13,216 nucleotides of DNA from JBFGFG01 sp041627475 (GCA_041627475.1 JBFKQZ010000061.1:1-13216), one strand, 5' to 3'. Shown: positions 6,296 through 12,724, counted from the first letter of the stretch. Made by a program: numbers and translations. The notes: generated by a model not told the origin, from the letters alone.

Positions 6296-7957
6296 ATGCC
6301 CGCGTCCGTGCAGGCCGACGGGGAGGCCGGGGCGGCCGGCCGGGACCGGGACGGGAGCGAGGGCGGCGTGGAGGGACTGACCGCAGGACGCTGGTCCGTC
6401 GAGGACCACGTCTCGCTGGCGGATCGTCTCGCTGCCCTGCGCTGGAGCCGGGCCACCGTCGCGATCGGCACGCTGCTCGGGGTCGGCCTCGTGACCGAGC
6501 GTCCCGTGACGAAGGTGCTCCTGGCCGGTGGCCTCTTCGCGATCGTGTTCTGCCTCGACCTGCTGGCCAAGCTGCGCCTCGACCGGGGCGTGCGCCCGAC
6601 CAACCGGATGCTCGTCACGGCGGTGCTCGTGGAGGGGCTGGCCATCGTCACGGCGCTCTACCTCGCGGGTGGCAACAGCAGCCCCGTCCGCTACGCCGTG
6701 GTCATCCACGCCGCCACCACCGCGCTGCTGCTGTCGCGGCAGATCGCCGTCCGCAGCACGGTCTGGGTCTCGCTGCTGCTGCTGGTGTCCAACGAGATGC
6801 AGGAGCTCGGCCTCATCACCGCGGTCGACGCCGTCGACGGCAGTCGCCTCACCACGGGGCCGGAGCTCGGGGGACTGCTGATCGCGGTCTGGGTGGCGAC
6901 ACTGCTGACGGCGAGCGCCTCGGCGATCAACGAGCGCGTGCTCCTGCGCGAGCGTCTCGACCAGCACATCCACGCGTCGTTCGGTCAGGCCGCCGAGGCC
7001 GCACGTGCCCCCGCCGAGACCGCACGGGTGCTCGCCGAGCACGTCCTGCGCACCGGGGACATCCGGCAGGTCGTGGTCGTCGACACGCGCGACGAGCCCG
7101 TCGTGCTGGCACACAAGGGGGAGGGGGAGGAGCGCGAGGCCGTCCTCACGGCACCACCCGGCTCCCTCCTCCACGAGGTCGTGACGAAGCGCACCAACGT
7201 GCACGCGAAGGACCTCGCCGGCGAGCCCGACGCCGATCTGCGCGACCTGCTCGACGACCCCCGCAACGTGTCGGCGGTCCCCATGGTTGCGGGCGACGAC
7301 GTGCTGGGCGTCCTCCTGGTCGTGCACGGGACGCAGATCGGCCCCGGTCTCCAGCGCAACACCGTCGAGAACTACAAGCGTCTCGCGGGGCACGCCGCCC
7401 TGGCCCTCGCGAACGCGTGGGCGACCGAGACGCTCGACCGCCAGGCCCGCACGGACGGTCTCACGGGTGTCGCGAACCGCCACACGTTCGACGAGCAGTT
7501 CGAGAAGGAGCTGTCCCGCGCACGGCGCGAGCGCTCACCGCTGTCCCTGGTGCTCTGCGACGTCGACCACTTCAAGCGCTTCAACGACGAGCACGGCCAC
7601 CAGGTCGGCGACCGTGTGCTCGCTGACGTGGCGCAGACGCTCGAGCGGGAGCGCCGTCCCTACGACCTCGTCGCGCGGTACGGCGGCGAGGAGTTCGTGG
7701 TGATCCTCTCGCAGGCGGACTTCGACGAGGCGATGCGGGTCGCCGAGCGTCTGCGACGGGCGGTCGAGGACATCAGCGGTGACCTCGGCGTCACCGCCAG
7801 CTTCGGCGTCGCGAGCGCCAGCGACGGCATGGCGTCACGGTCCGACCTGATCTCGACTGCCGACGCCTGCCTCTACGCGGCCAAGGAACACGGTCGCAAC
7901 CGCGTCGAGGGCGCGCAGACACAGCTGTTCACGCGTTCCACTGCAGAACAGCACTAG
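6296..7957 (+). CDS. Membrane-bound GAF-GGDEF diguanylate cyclase
   Basis: A protein of 553 residues if ATG 6296 is used. The start is uncertain: GGGGGG lies at 6287-6292, GTG 6269 is an upstream alternative, and GTG 6368 has its own GAGGG. Several hydrophobic helices (~50-210) are followed by a GAF-like sensor domain (~215-380) and a GGDEF domain (~385-545). The active-site loop is GGEEF (463-467), expected to condense two GTP into c-di-GMP. RPYD (454-457), five residues upstream, is an intact RxxD inhibitory I-site for product feedback. DGLTGVANR and DVDHFKRFND are typical GGDEF motifs. No EAL or HD-GYP domain is present, so it should be a pure synthase. It heads the rightward arm of the TasA-like/SipW locus, suggesting c-di-GMP control of surface material. 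Confidence 0.92.
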   Translation: MPASVQADGEAGAAGRDRDGSEGGVEGLTAGRWSVEDHVSLADRLAALRWSRATVAIGTLLGVGLVTERPVTKVLLAGGLFAIVFCLDLLAKLRLDRGVRPTNRMLVTAVLVEGLAIVTALYLAGGNSSPVRYAVVIHAATTALLLSRQIAVRSTVWVSLLLLVSNEMQELGLITAVDAVDGSRLTTGPELGGLLIAVWVATLLTASASAINERVLLRERLDQHIHASFGQAAEAARAPAETARVLAEHVLRTGDIRQVVVVDTRDEPVVLAHKGEGEEREAVLTAPPGSLLHEVVTKRTNVHAKDLAGEPDADLRDLLDDPRNVSAVPMVAGDDVLGVLLVVHGTQIGPGLQRNTVENYKRLAGHAALALANAWATETLDRQARTDGLTGVANRHTFDEQFEKELSRARRERSPLSLVLCDVDHFKRFNDEHGHQVGDRVLADVAQTLERERRPYDLVARYGGEEFVVILSQADFDEAMRVAERLRRAVEDISGDLGVTASFGVASASDGMASRSDLISTADACLYAAKEHGRNRVEGAQTQLFTRSTAEQH

Positions 7958-7972
7958 ACCTGCCGACAGGGT

Positions 7973-8046
7973 GGGTGTCCGGCGCCGAGCGCCGGTGCGA
8001 ACTGCTGGCGCAGGCACGCTGCGCGTGCTTGCGTGGTGCGACACCC
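7973..8046 (+). ncRNA. Candidate structured leader RNA (three-stem fold)
   Basis: Three helices fit together. P1 pairs GGGTGTC (7973-7979) with GACACCC (8040-8046). P2 pairs CGGCGC (7980-7985) with GCGCCG (7989-7994) across a 3-base loop. P3 is a 10-bp stem, 8010-8019 with 8023-8032, carrying one G-U pair and a TGC loop. P1 ends 7 bases before the GAGGA ribosome-binding site of the next TasA-like gene. It does not match the GEMM c-di-GMP riboswitch consensus as I know it and has no tRNA arms. It could be a cis-regulatory leader, a processing or stabilising element, or a terminator for the cyclase gene without a T tract. Pairing is seen in the sequence; function is unknown. Confidence 0.4.
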
Positions 8047-8065
8047 CTGCCACGAGGACGAGCCC

Positions 8066-8746
8066 GTGCCGACCCTCACCCGCCCCACCGCCAACGTGAT
8101 CGCCGGCCTCCTGGCGCTCGCCCTCGTCGGTGGGCTGGTCATCCGGACCTCCAGCGCCGTCTTCACCGCCGAGACGAACAACGACGACAACTCGGTCGCG
8201 GCGGGCACGATCGTGCTGACCGACGACAACACGCTCGGCTCGTCGCTGTTCACGATGACCAACGTCGCGCCGGGGGAGTTCGCAGAGAACTGCATCGTCG
8301 TCAACTACTCCGGGTCGCTGGACCCCGAGGCCGTGAAGGTCCACTCGGTCGACCCCGGTGACCTGACCGACGCGTTCTACGTCACGAACCCGGCTCCGAC
8401 GCCGCCGGGCGACACGGCGACGGCGATGGAGGACCAGGTCCGCATCACGATCGAGGAGGGGACCGGCGGGTCGTTCGACGACTGCACCGGCTTCGCCGCC
8501 GTCGGTGCGCCGATCGTCGACGACGAGGTGCTGGGCACCTGGGCCGCGGGGGCGACGGACTACGTCAGCGGCGACGGTGTCTGGGACCCGGCTGCGGCCC
8601 CGCCCGTCCGCACCCGGACGTACCGCGTCACGCTGCAGCTGGACATCACCACCGACAACACCTTCCAGGGCGCGTCCCTCACCGACGTCATCCTCTACTG
8701 GTCGACCCGCAGCACGGCCACACCGGGGCAGGTCGCGCCGAACTGA
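8066..8746 (+). CDS. TasA/camelysin-like secreted protein, second copy
   Basis: A protein of 226 residues. GTG 8066 is placed 7 bases after GAGGA (8054-8058), and the hydrophobic signal then starts properly. The signal helix (~10-27) ends in RTSSAVFTAETNN, a SipW-type processing region. The mature part is beta-rich and contains VAPGEFAENCIVVNYSGS and FDDCTGF; Cys76 and Cys140 are the only cysteines in the protein and recur at equivalent places in the third TasA-like protein at 9395-10180. The C-terminal strand pair (TYRVTLQLDI, TDVILYWSTR) is typical of the family. There is no membrane anchor, so it should be released or polymerised outside the cell. It lies 108 bases after the diguanylate cyclase gene and 31 bases before a SipW-type peptidase gene, which is probably its processing enzyme. 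Confidence 0.75.
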   Translation: MPTLTRPTANVIAGLLALALVGGLVIRTSSAVFTAETNNDDNSVAAGTIVLTDDNTLGSSLFTMTNVAPGEFAENCIVVNYSGSLDPEAVKVHSVDPGDLTDAFYVTNPAPTPPGDTATAMEDQVRITIEEGTGGSFDDCTGFAAVGAPIVDDEVLGTWAAGATDYVSGDGVWDPAAAPPVRTRTYRVTLQLDITTDNTFQGASLTDVILYWSTRSTATPGQVAPN

Positions 8747-8777
8747 GCACGGCCCACGACCCACGGGAGGGCCGGGG

Positions 8778-9398
8778 ATGGCCGACAGCAGCGCACTCGA
8801 CGACGAGACCGTCGTCGTCGTGCCGACGGCGCGGCGTGACGCGGGCATCACGCTGACCGAGCTGCTCGCGAGCTTCTACCTCTGGCTGCTGCTGTGGCTC
8901 GTGGTGTGGGCAGCGGTCCCCGCGCTCGTCCTCGGCTACCAGCCGGTGCTGCTGACGTCGGGGTCGATGGGGCCCACGATCTCGCCGGGGGACCTGATCC
9001 TCCTGGGGGATCCACCGGACGACGAGCTCCTCTCACAGGGCGCGGTCATCACGTTCCCGGACCCGGCCGTCCCGGGCGGGCTGATCACGCACCGCATCGA
9101 CGGCGTACGTGAGGACGGCCGCTACCGCACCCGGGGTGACGCGAACGGCGCCCCCGACTCGACACCTGTGGAGCCGTCCGAGGTCGTGGGCGTCGGACGG
9201 CTGCTGGTGCCACTGATCGGCCTCCCGCTGCTGTGGCTGCGCAGCGACGTCCTCAGCTTCGTGCTGTTCGTGGGGGGGACCGGTGCCGCTGCCTTCGTCG
9301 CCGGAGCGGCGAACCGTGCGGGCGTCCGCCGCCGTGAGGCAGTGGCGGCGCGCGAGGCGGCCGAGCGCGACGTGCCGACGGCCGGGGACGACGCATGA
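8778..9398 (+). CDS. SipW-type (S26B) signal peptidase I, second copy
   Basis: A protein of 206 residues. ATG 8778 is preceded by GGGAGG at 8765-8770. A cytoplasmic N-terminus (~32 residues) leads into a membrane helix (~33-52), then the box LTSGSMGP with catalytic Ser63, ITHRI with His105 (Ser/His type, not Ser/Lys) and GDAN with Asp121. A second membrane region (~150-185) and a short charged tail follow. The length is close to Bacillus SipW, unlike the 306-residue copy at 4692-5612. It sits between two TasA-like genes and overlaps the downstream one by ATGA (9395-9398), so both neighbours are the obvious substrates. The enzyme call is firm; substrate assignment is by context. Confidence 0.88.
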   Translation: MADSSALDDETVVVVPTARRDAGITLTELLASFYLWLLLWLVVWAAVPALVLGYQPVLLTSGSMGPTISPGDLILLGDPPDDELLSQGAVITFPDPAVPGGLITHRIDGVREDGRYRTRGDANGAPDSTPVEPSEVVGVGRLLVPLIGLPLLWLRSDVLSFVLFVGGTGAAAFVAGAANRAGVRRREAVAAREAAERDVPTAGDDA

Positions 9399-10180
9399 GG
9401 TTCGGTGCGGTCCAGCTGAGCGCGGTCCTGGCGGCCCTCGTCCTGTCCATCGGGATGGTGGTCCGCATCTCGACCACGCTCACGGCCGTGTCGCCGGAGA
9501 CCCGCAGCGACACCGCGGCCAGCGCCGCGATCCAGATCCGTGACGGCCTCAACGGCGTCGCGATGTTCGACGGCGTCGACCTCGCCCCGGGCGCGACGGC
9601 AGAGCGGTGCATCACCATCCGCGCGACCGGCAGCCGGACGCCCGAGCAGATCCGCATGGAGGCCGCCAGTTCGATCGACCCGGCTTTCGAGCCGTGGCTG
9701 CGCGTCCAGGTCGACCGGGGCCCGCCGCTCGGACAGGGGCGCGACTGCGACGGCTTCGCCTCGGACGAGACGCTCGCGGCCGGTCCCTACCGCGACGTGA
9801 TGCACGAGCTCGACGCGGGCCTCGACTGGGCGCCGGCGACCTCGCCCGAGATCCCCGGCGGCCACGCCGCGAGCTTCCGGGTCCGGGTCACGCTGCTCGA
9901 GGACACACCGAACGAGATCCAGGGTGCGCGAACGACGTTCGACCTGGTCTGGGCGAGCGACTTCGACCAGGCGGGGCAGTCGTTCCTCGATCGCCTCCTG
10001 GCCCTCGTCGTGCGCTTCACGGAGGACTCGTTCCTCCCGATGCTCGCGATCGTGGCGCTGGCGATCCTCTTCCTCGGCATCCAGGACCGTCTCGACGTCG
10101 CGACGCCGCGCCTGTCCAAGGCCGCGTTGTTCGAGGAGATCGTCCCGTTCGAGGACCGCACATCGGACGACGACACCTGA
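9395..10180 (+). CDS. TasA-like protein with C-terminal membrane anchor
   Basis: A protein of 261 residues whose ATG overlaps the signal peptidase stop. An N-terminal hydrophobic segment (~7-24) is followed by a strand-rich domain related to the 8066-8746 protein: LAPGATAERCITIRATGS aligns with VAPGEFAENCIVVNYSGS, and RDCDGF with DDCTGF, so Cys72 and Cys118 match that protein's Cys76 and Cys140. Unlike that copy, it carries an amphipathic region (~195-210), a membrane helix (~212-230) and a ~30-residue acidic cytoplasmic tail. It may therefore anchor or nucleate the secreted partner, as TapA does for TasA in Bacillus, though it is not a sequence match to TapA. The anchor role is inferred from topology. 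Confidence 0.68.
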   Translation: MRFGAVQLSAVLAALVLSIGMVVRISTTLTAVSPETRSDTAASAAIQIRDGLNGVAMFDGVDLAPGATAERCITIRATGSRTPEQIRMEAASSIDPAFEPWLRVQVDRGPPLGQGRDCDGFASDETLAAGPYRDVMHELDAGLDWAPATSPEIPGGHAASFRVRVTLLEDTPNEIQGARTTFDLVWASDFDQAGQSFLDRLLALVVRFTEDSFLPMLAIVALAILFLGIQDRLDVATPRLSKAALFEEIVPFEDRTSDDDT

Positions 10181-10217
10181 CTACGTTGCGTGCTGGTCAC
10201 CGACACGGGGAGTGATC

Positions 10218-10595
10218 GTGACGAACAGTGCAGCCCTGCGTGCCCAGCTGCAGGAGGTCGAGGCGGAACTGGCTGGTCTGGACGACCGCCGGAGCGCGCT
10301 CGAGAAGGCAGCGGACGACCTGCGGACGGCGATCGCGTCCGTGGAGGCGCTGGAGTCCAACGGCAGTGCGCCCAGCAAGCGCAGCAGGAAGACCCGGACG
10401 GCGACGTCCAAGCGACCGACGGTGACGCCCGAGGACCTCACCGGCGCGCTCCAGGACCTCGGTGGGACCGCGAGCGTCGACCAGCTGGTCGAGAAGCTTG
10501 GCCTGCCGGACGGCCGCAGTCTCAACGGGGCACGGCGGATCGCGGTGGACGCCGGGACCGTGAAGTACGAGGACCGCACCTACACACTGGCCTGA
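10218..10595 (+). CDS. Small coiled-coil / basic-linker / winged-helix-like protein
   Basis: A protein of 125 residues. GTG 10218 is chosen because GGGGAG (10207-10212) is at normal spacing; GTG 10212 overlaps that site. Residues ~5-47 form a coiled coil (LRAQLQEVEAELAGLDDRR). Residues ~52-70 are a strongly basic linker (SKRSRKTRTATSKR). Residues ~71-125 look like a small winged helix (EDLTGALQDLGGTASVDQL, then a helix and the strand VKYEDRTYTLA). I do not recognise a family. Nucleic-acid binding is plausible from the basic linker and wing. It follows the anchored TasA-like gene by 37 bases but may have its own promoter. Its end is 20 bases from a dif-like site. Confidence 0.7.
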   Translation: MTNSAALRAQLQEVEAELAGLDDRRSALEKAADDLRTAIASVEALESNGSAPSKRSRKTRTATSKRPTVTPEDLTGALQDLGGTASVDQLVEKLGLPDGRSLNGARRIAVDAGTVKYEDRTYTLA

Positions 10596-10606
10596 TCCGG
10601 CCTCCG

Positions 10607-10644
10607 CGTCACATCATTCCTGATAACACGGATTATGTGTGACG
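10607..10644. repeat. 7-bp inverted repeat around the dif-like site
   Basis: CGTCACA at 10607-10613 is the exact reverse complement of TGTGACG at 10638-10644, with 24 bases between. The right half overlaps the end of the right arm of the dif-like site. It could be an accessory-protein site or chance. Confidence 0.5.
10616..10643 (+). other. dif: dif-like XerC/XerD recombination site
   Basis: The site splits into an 11-base left arm ATTCCTGATAA (10616-10626), a 6-base centre CACGGA (10627-10632) and an 11-base right arm TTATGTGTGAC (10633-10643). This is the 11-6-11 plan of bacterial dif sites. The inner ATAA/TTAT dyad and the TTATGT start of the right (XerD) arm match dif sites of E. coli and B. 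subtilis, and GATAA with TTATGT is what I recall of actinobacterial dif. The outer half of the right arm is divergent. The stretch is AT-rich against a GC-rich background and lies between convergent genes. A Xer-like recombinase gene starts 2.1 kb to the right. It could be the chromosomal dif or a mobile-element attachment site. Confidence 0.6.
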
Positions 10645-10678
10645 GCTGGCGGCCAGCCCCGCCCACCACGACCACGAC

Positions 10679-10709
10679 GAGGGCCCGTCGCACATGGCGA
10701 CGGGCCCTC
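10679..10709. terminator. Strong hairpin terminator between convergent genes
   Basis: A perfect 13-bp inverted repeat, GAGGGCCCGTCGC (10679-10691) with GCGACGGGCCCTC (10697-10709), has a 5-base loop. It lies between the + strand winged-helix gene and the end of the minus-strand sigma factor gene, so it can serve both directions. There is no clear T tract on either side, as is usual for terminators in GC-rich actinobacteria. Confidence 0.82.
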
Positions 10710-10729
10710 CCCGTTGTCCTCAGGTGTGG

Positions 10730-11494
10730 TCAGACAGCGACGGGCCGTGGACCGATGAGCTCCTTGAGCTCGTCCAGCGCGCGCTTCTCGAGACGCGAGA
10801 CGTGCGCCTGCGAGACGCCGAGCTCGTCGCCGACCTCGCGCTGCGACCGACCTTCCCAGAAGCGTCGGTAGAGCAACGTCTGGTCACGCTCGTCGAGCTG
10901 CTCGAGCGCTGCCGCCAGGTCCGGGTCCGGGACGTCCATCGTCTCCGCACCGCCGAGACGGGCGGTGAGCTGGTTGACCCGGCTCCGCTGGGCGGAGCGG
11001 ACCGCCATGGCTTCGAGGACCTCGCTGGTCGAGCAGTCGAGCCGCTCGGCGATCTCCTCGACGTCCGGCTCGCGGGCGAGCTCGGCCTCGAGCTGCGCCG
11101 CGGCACGGCGGACCTGCATGAAGCGTTCGTGCAGCGGGCGCGGCACGTGCACCGTGTAACGACCGTCACGGAACCAGCGCATCATCTCACCACGGACCTT
11201 CGCCCGGGCGTACGCCGCGAAGGGCGCGCCGTGGTCGAGGTCGTAGTCAGCGATGGCCTTCTGCAGACCGTGCTGGGCGACCGAGATCACGTCCTGGTGA
11301 TCCGGGCCGCGGCCGCGATGCAGCTTGGCGGACTGCCCGATGACCAAGGGCTGGTAGCGCTCGGTCAGCTCGGTCCGGGCGGCGTCCGCCTCCCTGTCGT
11401 CACTGCCGCGGATGACCTCGATCAGGTCACGGTCCTCGAGTTCGGTGATCTCGCGCCGAAGCAGTGTGGTCGTATGTCGACTCGGGTCGCTCAT
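10730..11494 (-). CDS. sigF: SigB/SigF-type RNA polymerase sigma factor
   Basis: A protein of 254 residues. ATG 11494 is chosen over an upstream ATG at 11548 because GAGGGGGGAAG (11501-11511, minus strand) sits right before it. Region 2 (~45-115) contains DVISVAQHGLQKAIADYD and FAAYARAKVRGEMMRWFRD, which bind core polymerase and the -10 element. Region 3 (~120-165) reads HVPRPLHERFMQVRRA. Region 4 (~195-246) carries the helix-turn-helix SQREVGDELGVSQAHVSRLE for -35 recognition. Length and the HVPR segment fit the SigB/SigF/SigG general-stress or sporulation group rather than ECF factors; FliA/WhiG is less likely. An RsbW-like gene lies across the intergenic region, divergently oriented. The gene symbol denotes the group, not proven orthology. 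Confidence 0.85.
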   Translation of the reverse strand: MSDPSRHTTTLLRREITELEDRDLIEVIRGSDDREADAARTELTERYQPLVIGQSAKLHRGRGPDHQDVISVAQHGLQKAIADYDLDHGAPFAAYARAKVRGEMMRWFRDGRYTVHVPRPLHERFMQVRRAAAQLEAELAREPDVEEIAERLDCSTSEVLEAMAVRSAQRSRVNQLTARLGGAETMDVPDPDLAAALEQLDERDQTLLYRRFWEGRSQREVGDELGVSQAHVSRLEKRALDELKELIGPRPVAV

Positions 11495-11918
11495 TCTGTG
11501 CTTCCCCCCTCGGGTTGCCGGGTGCGGTACGTACTCCTGGTCGTGCATCGTGCTCTGCTGCGAGGGTTGTCCTCACAGCCACGAGTGAAGTGTCACCGCA
11601 GCGTCGACTCAACCCTGTCCCCCGGCGATTCCTCTGATCCGCTGTCACCTGCAAGCGGTATGCTCATGAGAATCTGAACTTCCGTCGGCCGTGGGCTGCG
11701 AAAAGGCCAGAATTCGGACATCGCACACTGCCGCGCACTGAACGCACGTATGGGTATGGGCCGGTGAACGCACCTGTCAACCTCCCTCAGGGCCATGTCC
11801 CCTTGTCTACGGTGCGGATCGCCGCGCCCCGTACGAGGAGGATGTGCGGCCACAGGACAGCCGGGGTGCGGCACACGTGAATACCGCGAGACGTGGTAGG
11901 TCAAGCACAGGAGGAAGC
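11495..11918. promoter_or_regulatory. 424-bp divergent intergenic region upstream of sigma factor and RsbW-like genes
   Basis: No gene is convincing here. It should hold the promoters of both flanking genes. Visible items are a CTCATGAG palindrome (11663-11670), a somewhat AT-richer stretch (about 11665-11720), two tandem GTATGG hexamers (11748-11759) containing a GGGTAT resembling a SigB/SigF -10 but lacking the GTTT -35, and an isolated GAGGAGG at 11835-11841. That last element directly precedes an ATG at 11842 (12 codons) and a GTG at 11844 that would extend the RsbW-like protein by 25 residues. No -35/-10 pair is assigned. Confidence 0.4.
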
Positions 11919-12254
11919 GTGCCGGACCTCAAGATCGAGTTCACCGTCCAGCCGCCGACGGTCGCCGCGGCGGTGTACGGCGTCATGACCGTGGTCTCGG
12001 AGCACACGTCCTCGCTCGCTCGACTCGACGACCTCCGGGTCGCGCTCGACGAGTTGTTCTACGCCCTCCCCCAGGACGAACCGGTCCGTGTCGAACTGCG
12101 CGTGCACGTCGATCGTGACCGGTCACGCGTGCTCTTCCATGCCGATGCCCGCGACGTCGTCGTCCACCCCAGCGTGGCGGCGCTCGTCGACGCGCTCGAG
12201 GTCGAGCACGACGTCCGGGGGACGACGGCCCAGCTGGCCGTCGCCCACGACTGA
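11919..12254 (+). CDS. RsbW/UsfX-like anti-sigma factor candidate (short)
   Basis: A protein of 111 residues. GTG 11919 is preceded by AGGAGGAA at 11909-11916; a longer form from GTG 11844 is possible. Residues 35-50 (RLDDLRVALDELFYAL) resemble the N-box helix of GHKL anti-sigma kinases such as mycobacterial RsbW/UsfX, where a similar DLRLAVDE motif occurs. The following strands (PVRVELRVHVDRDRSRVLFHADA) also fit. No DxGxG G-box or ATP-lid is visible and the length is below the ~140 residues of RsbW, so kinase activity is doubtful. Its neighbour across the intergenic region is a SigB/SigF-type sigma factor, which it may bind. The function is inferred from the motif and context. Confidence 0.6.
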   Translation: MPDLKIEFTVQPPTVAAAVYGVMTVVSEHTSSLARLDDLRVALDELFYALPQDEPVRVELRVHVDRDRSRVLFHADARDVVVHPSVAALVDALEVEHDVRGTTAQLAVAHD

Positions 12255-12309
12255 GTTGCCGCGCGCGGCCCGGCCGGGTTCGGTCCGCGCCTTCCGAGGA
12301 GAACAGCTG

Positions 12310-12657
12310 GTGGACGACAACGAACTCACGAGCCGCCTGCACGACCTGCAGCGCAGCCTGGAGGACGGCGACGACCTTGCTCGGGCCATCGGACTGATCG
12401 GCGACGCACTGGAGCGCCGCATGGACTCGATCCGTTCCCGGCTCGAGGACCTCGACGCCGACGGCACCGTCCCGGACGGCGAGCGCCTCCGGGGCGTCAT
12501 CGACCGCGTCTCGACGACGCTCGACACCTACGAGGAGAGCATCGAGGAGCGTCGGGCTCGCATGGAGGAGATCATCGAGGAGTTCCAGACCTCGCTCGGT
12601 GACCAGGTGGACCAGCTCAAGCGCATCGCGGAGCGTGAGGCGCGCAGGAGCGCCTGA
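12310..12657 (+). CDS. Small coiled-coil protein of unknown function
   Basis: A protein of 115 residues starting at GTG 12310, with GAGGAGAA at 12296-12303 as a good ribosome-binding site. It is almost entirely helical and highly charged: a first coil (~5-47), a short break at DADGTVPDGE, then a long second coil (~56-112) ending in a basic tail. No signal peptide, membrane helix or known motif is present. It follows the RsbW-like gene by 55 bases and precedes the recombinase gene by 67, so a shared transcript is possible. Nothing in the sequence gives a function; scaffold or partner-protein roles are only guesses. Confidence 0.7.
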   Translation: MDDNELTSRLHDLQRSLEDGDDLARAIGLIGDALERRMDSIRSRLEDLDADGTVPDGERLRGVIDRVSTTLDTYEESIEERRARMEEIIEEFQTSLGDQVDQLKRIAEREARRSA

Positions 12658-12724
12658 CCAGCCTCGACGGACGCGCAGAGCCTGCTGGCTACCGTCCAGC
12701 ACACGGCGAGGAACGAGGTGCCCG

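Noticed and set aside
6224..7483. N-terminal extension of the leftward TasA-like gene to a 624-residue protein
   Set aside because: The extra 420 residues are antisense to the GGDEF gene and low in complexity. GTG 6223 has a strong ribosome-binding site and gives a normal signal peptide at the N-terminus.
7973..8046. tRNA gene, suggested by the 7-bp closing stem and ~74-base length
   Set aside because: There is no D arm, no anticodon arm with a 7-base loop and no T-arm motif; the inner helices are in the wrong places.
7973..8046. GEMM-type c-di-GMP riboswitch
   Set aside because: The conserved GEMM core sequence and tetraloop/receptor arrangement are not present.
10616..10643. Reading the AT-rich stretch as a promoter rather than a dif-like site
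   Set aside because: Both flanking genes point toward it, so neither strand has a suitable gene downstream, while the 11-6-11 structure fits dif.
11752..11757. SigB/SigF-type promoter from the GGGTAT hexamer
   Set aside because: No GTTT-like -35 lies at 14-16 bases upstream, so the hexamer alone is not enough to call a promoter.
11842..11880. 12-codon leader peptide after GAGGAGG upstream of the RsbW-like gene
   Set aside because: The ribosome-binding site touches the ATG with no spacer and the peptide shows no attenuator-like codon run or following hairpin.
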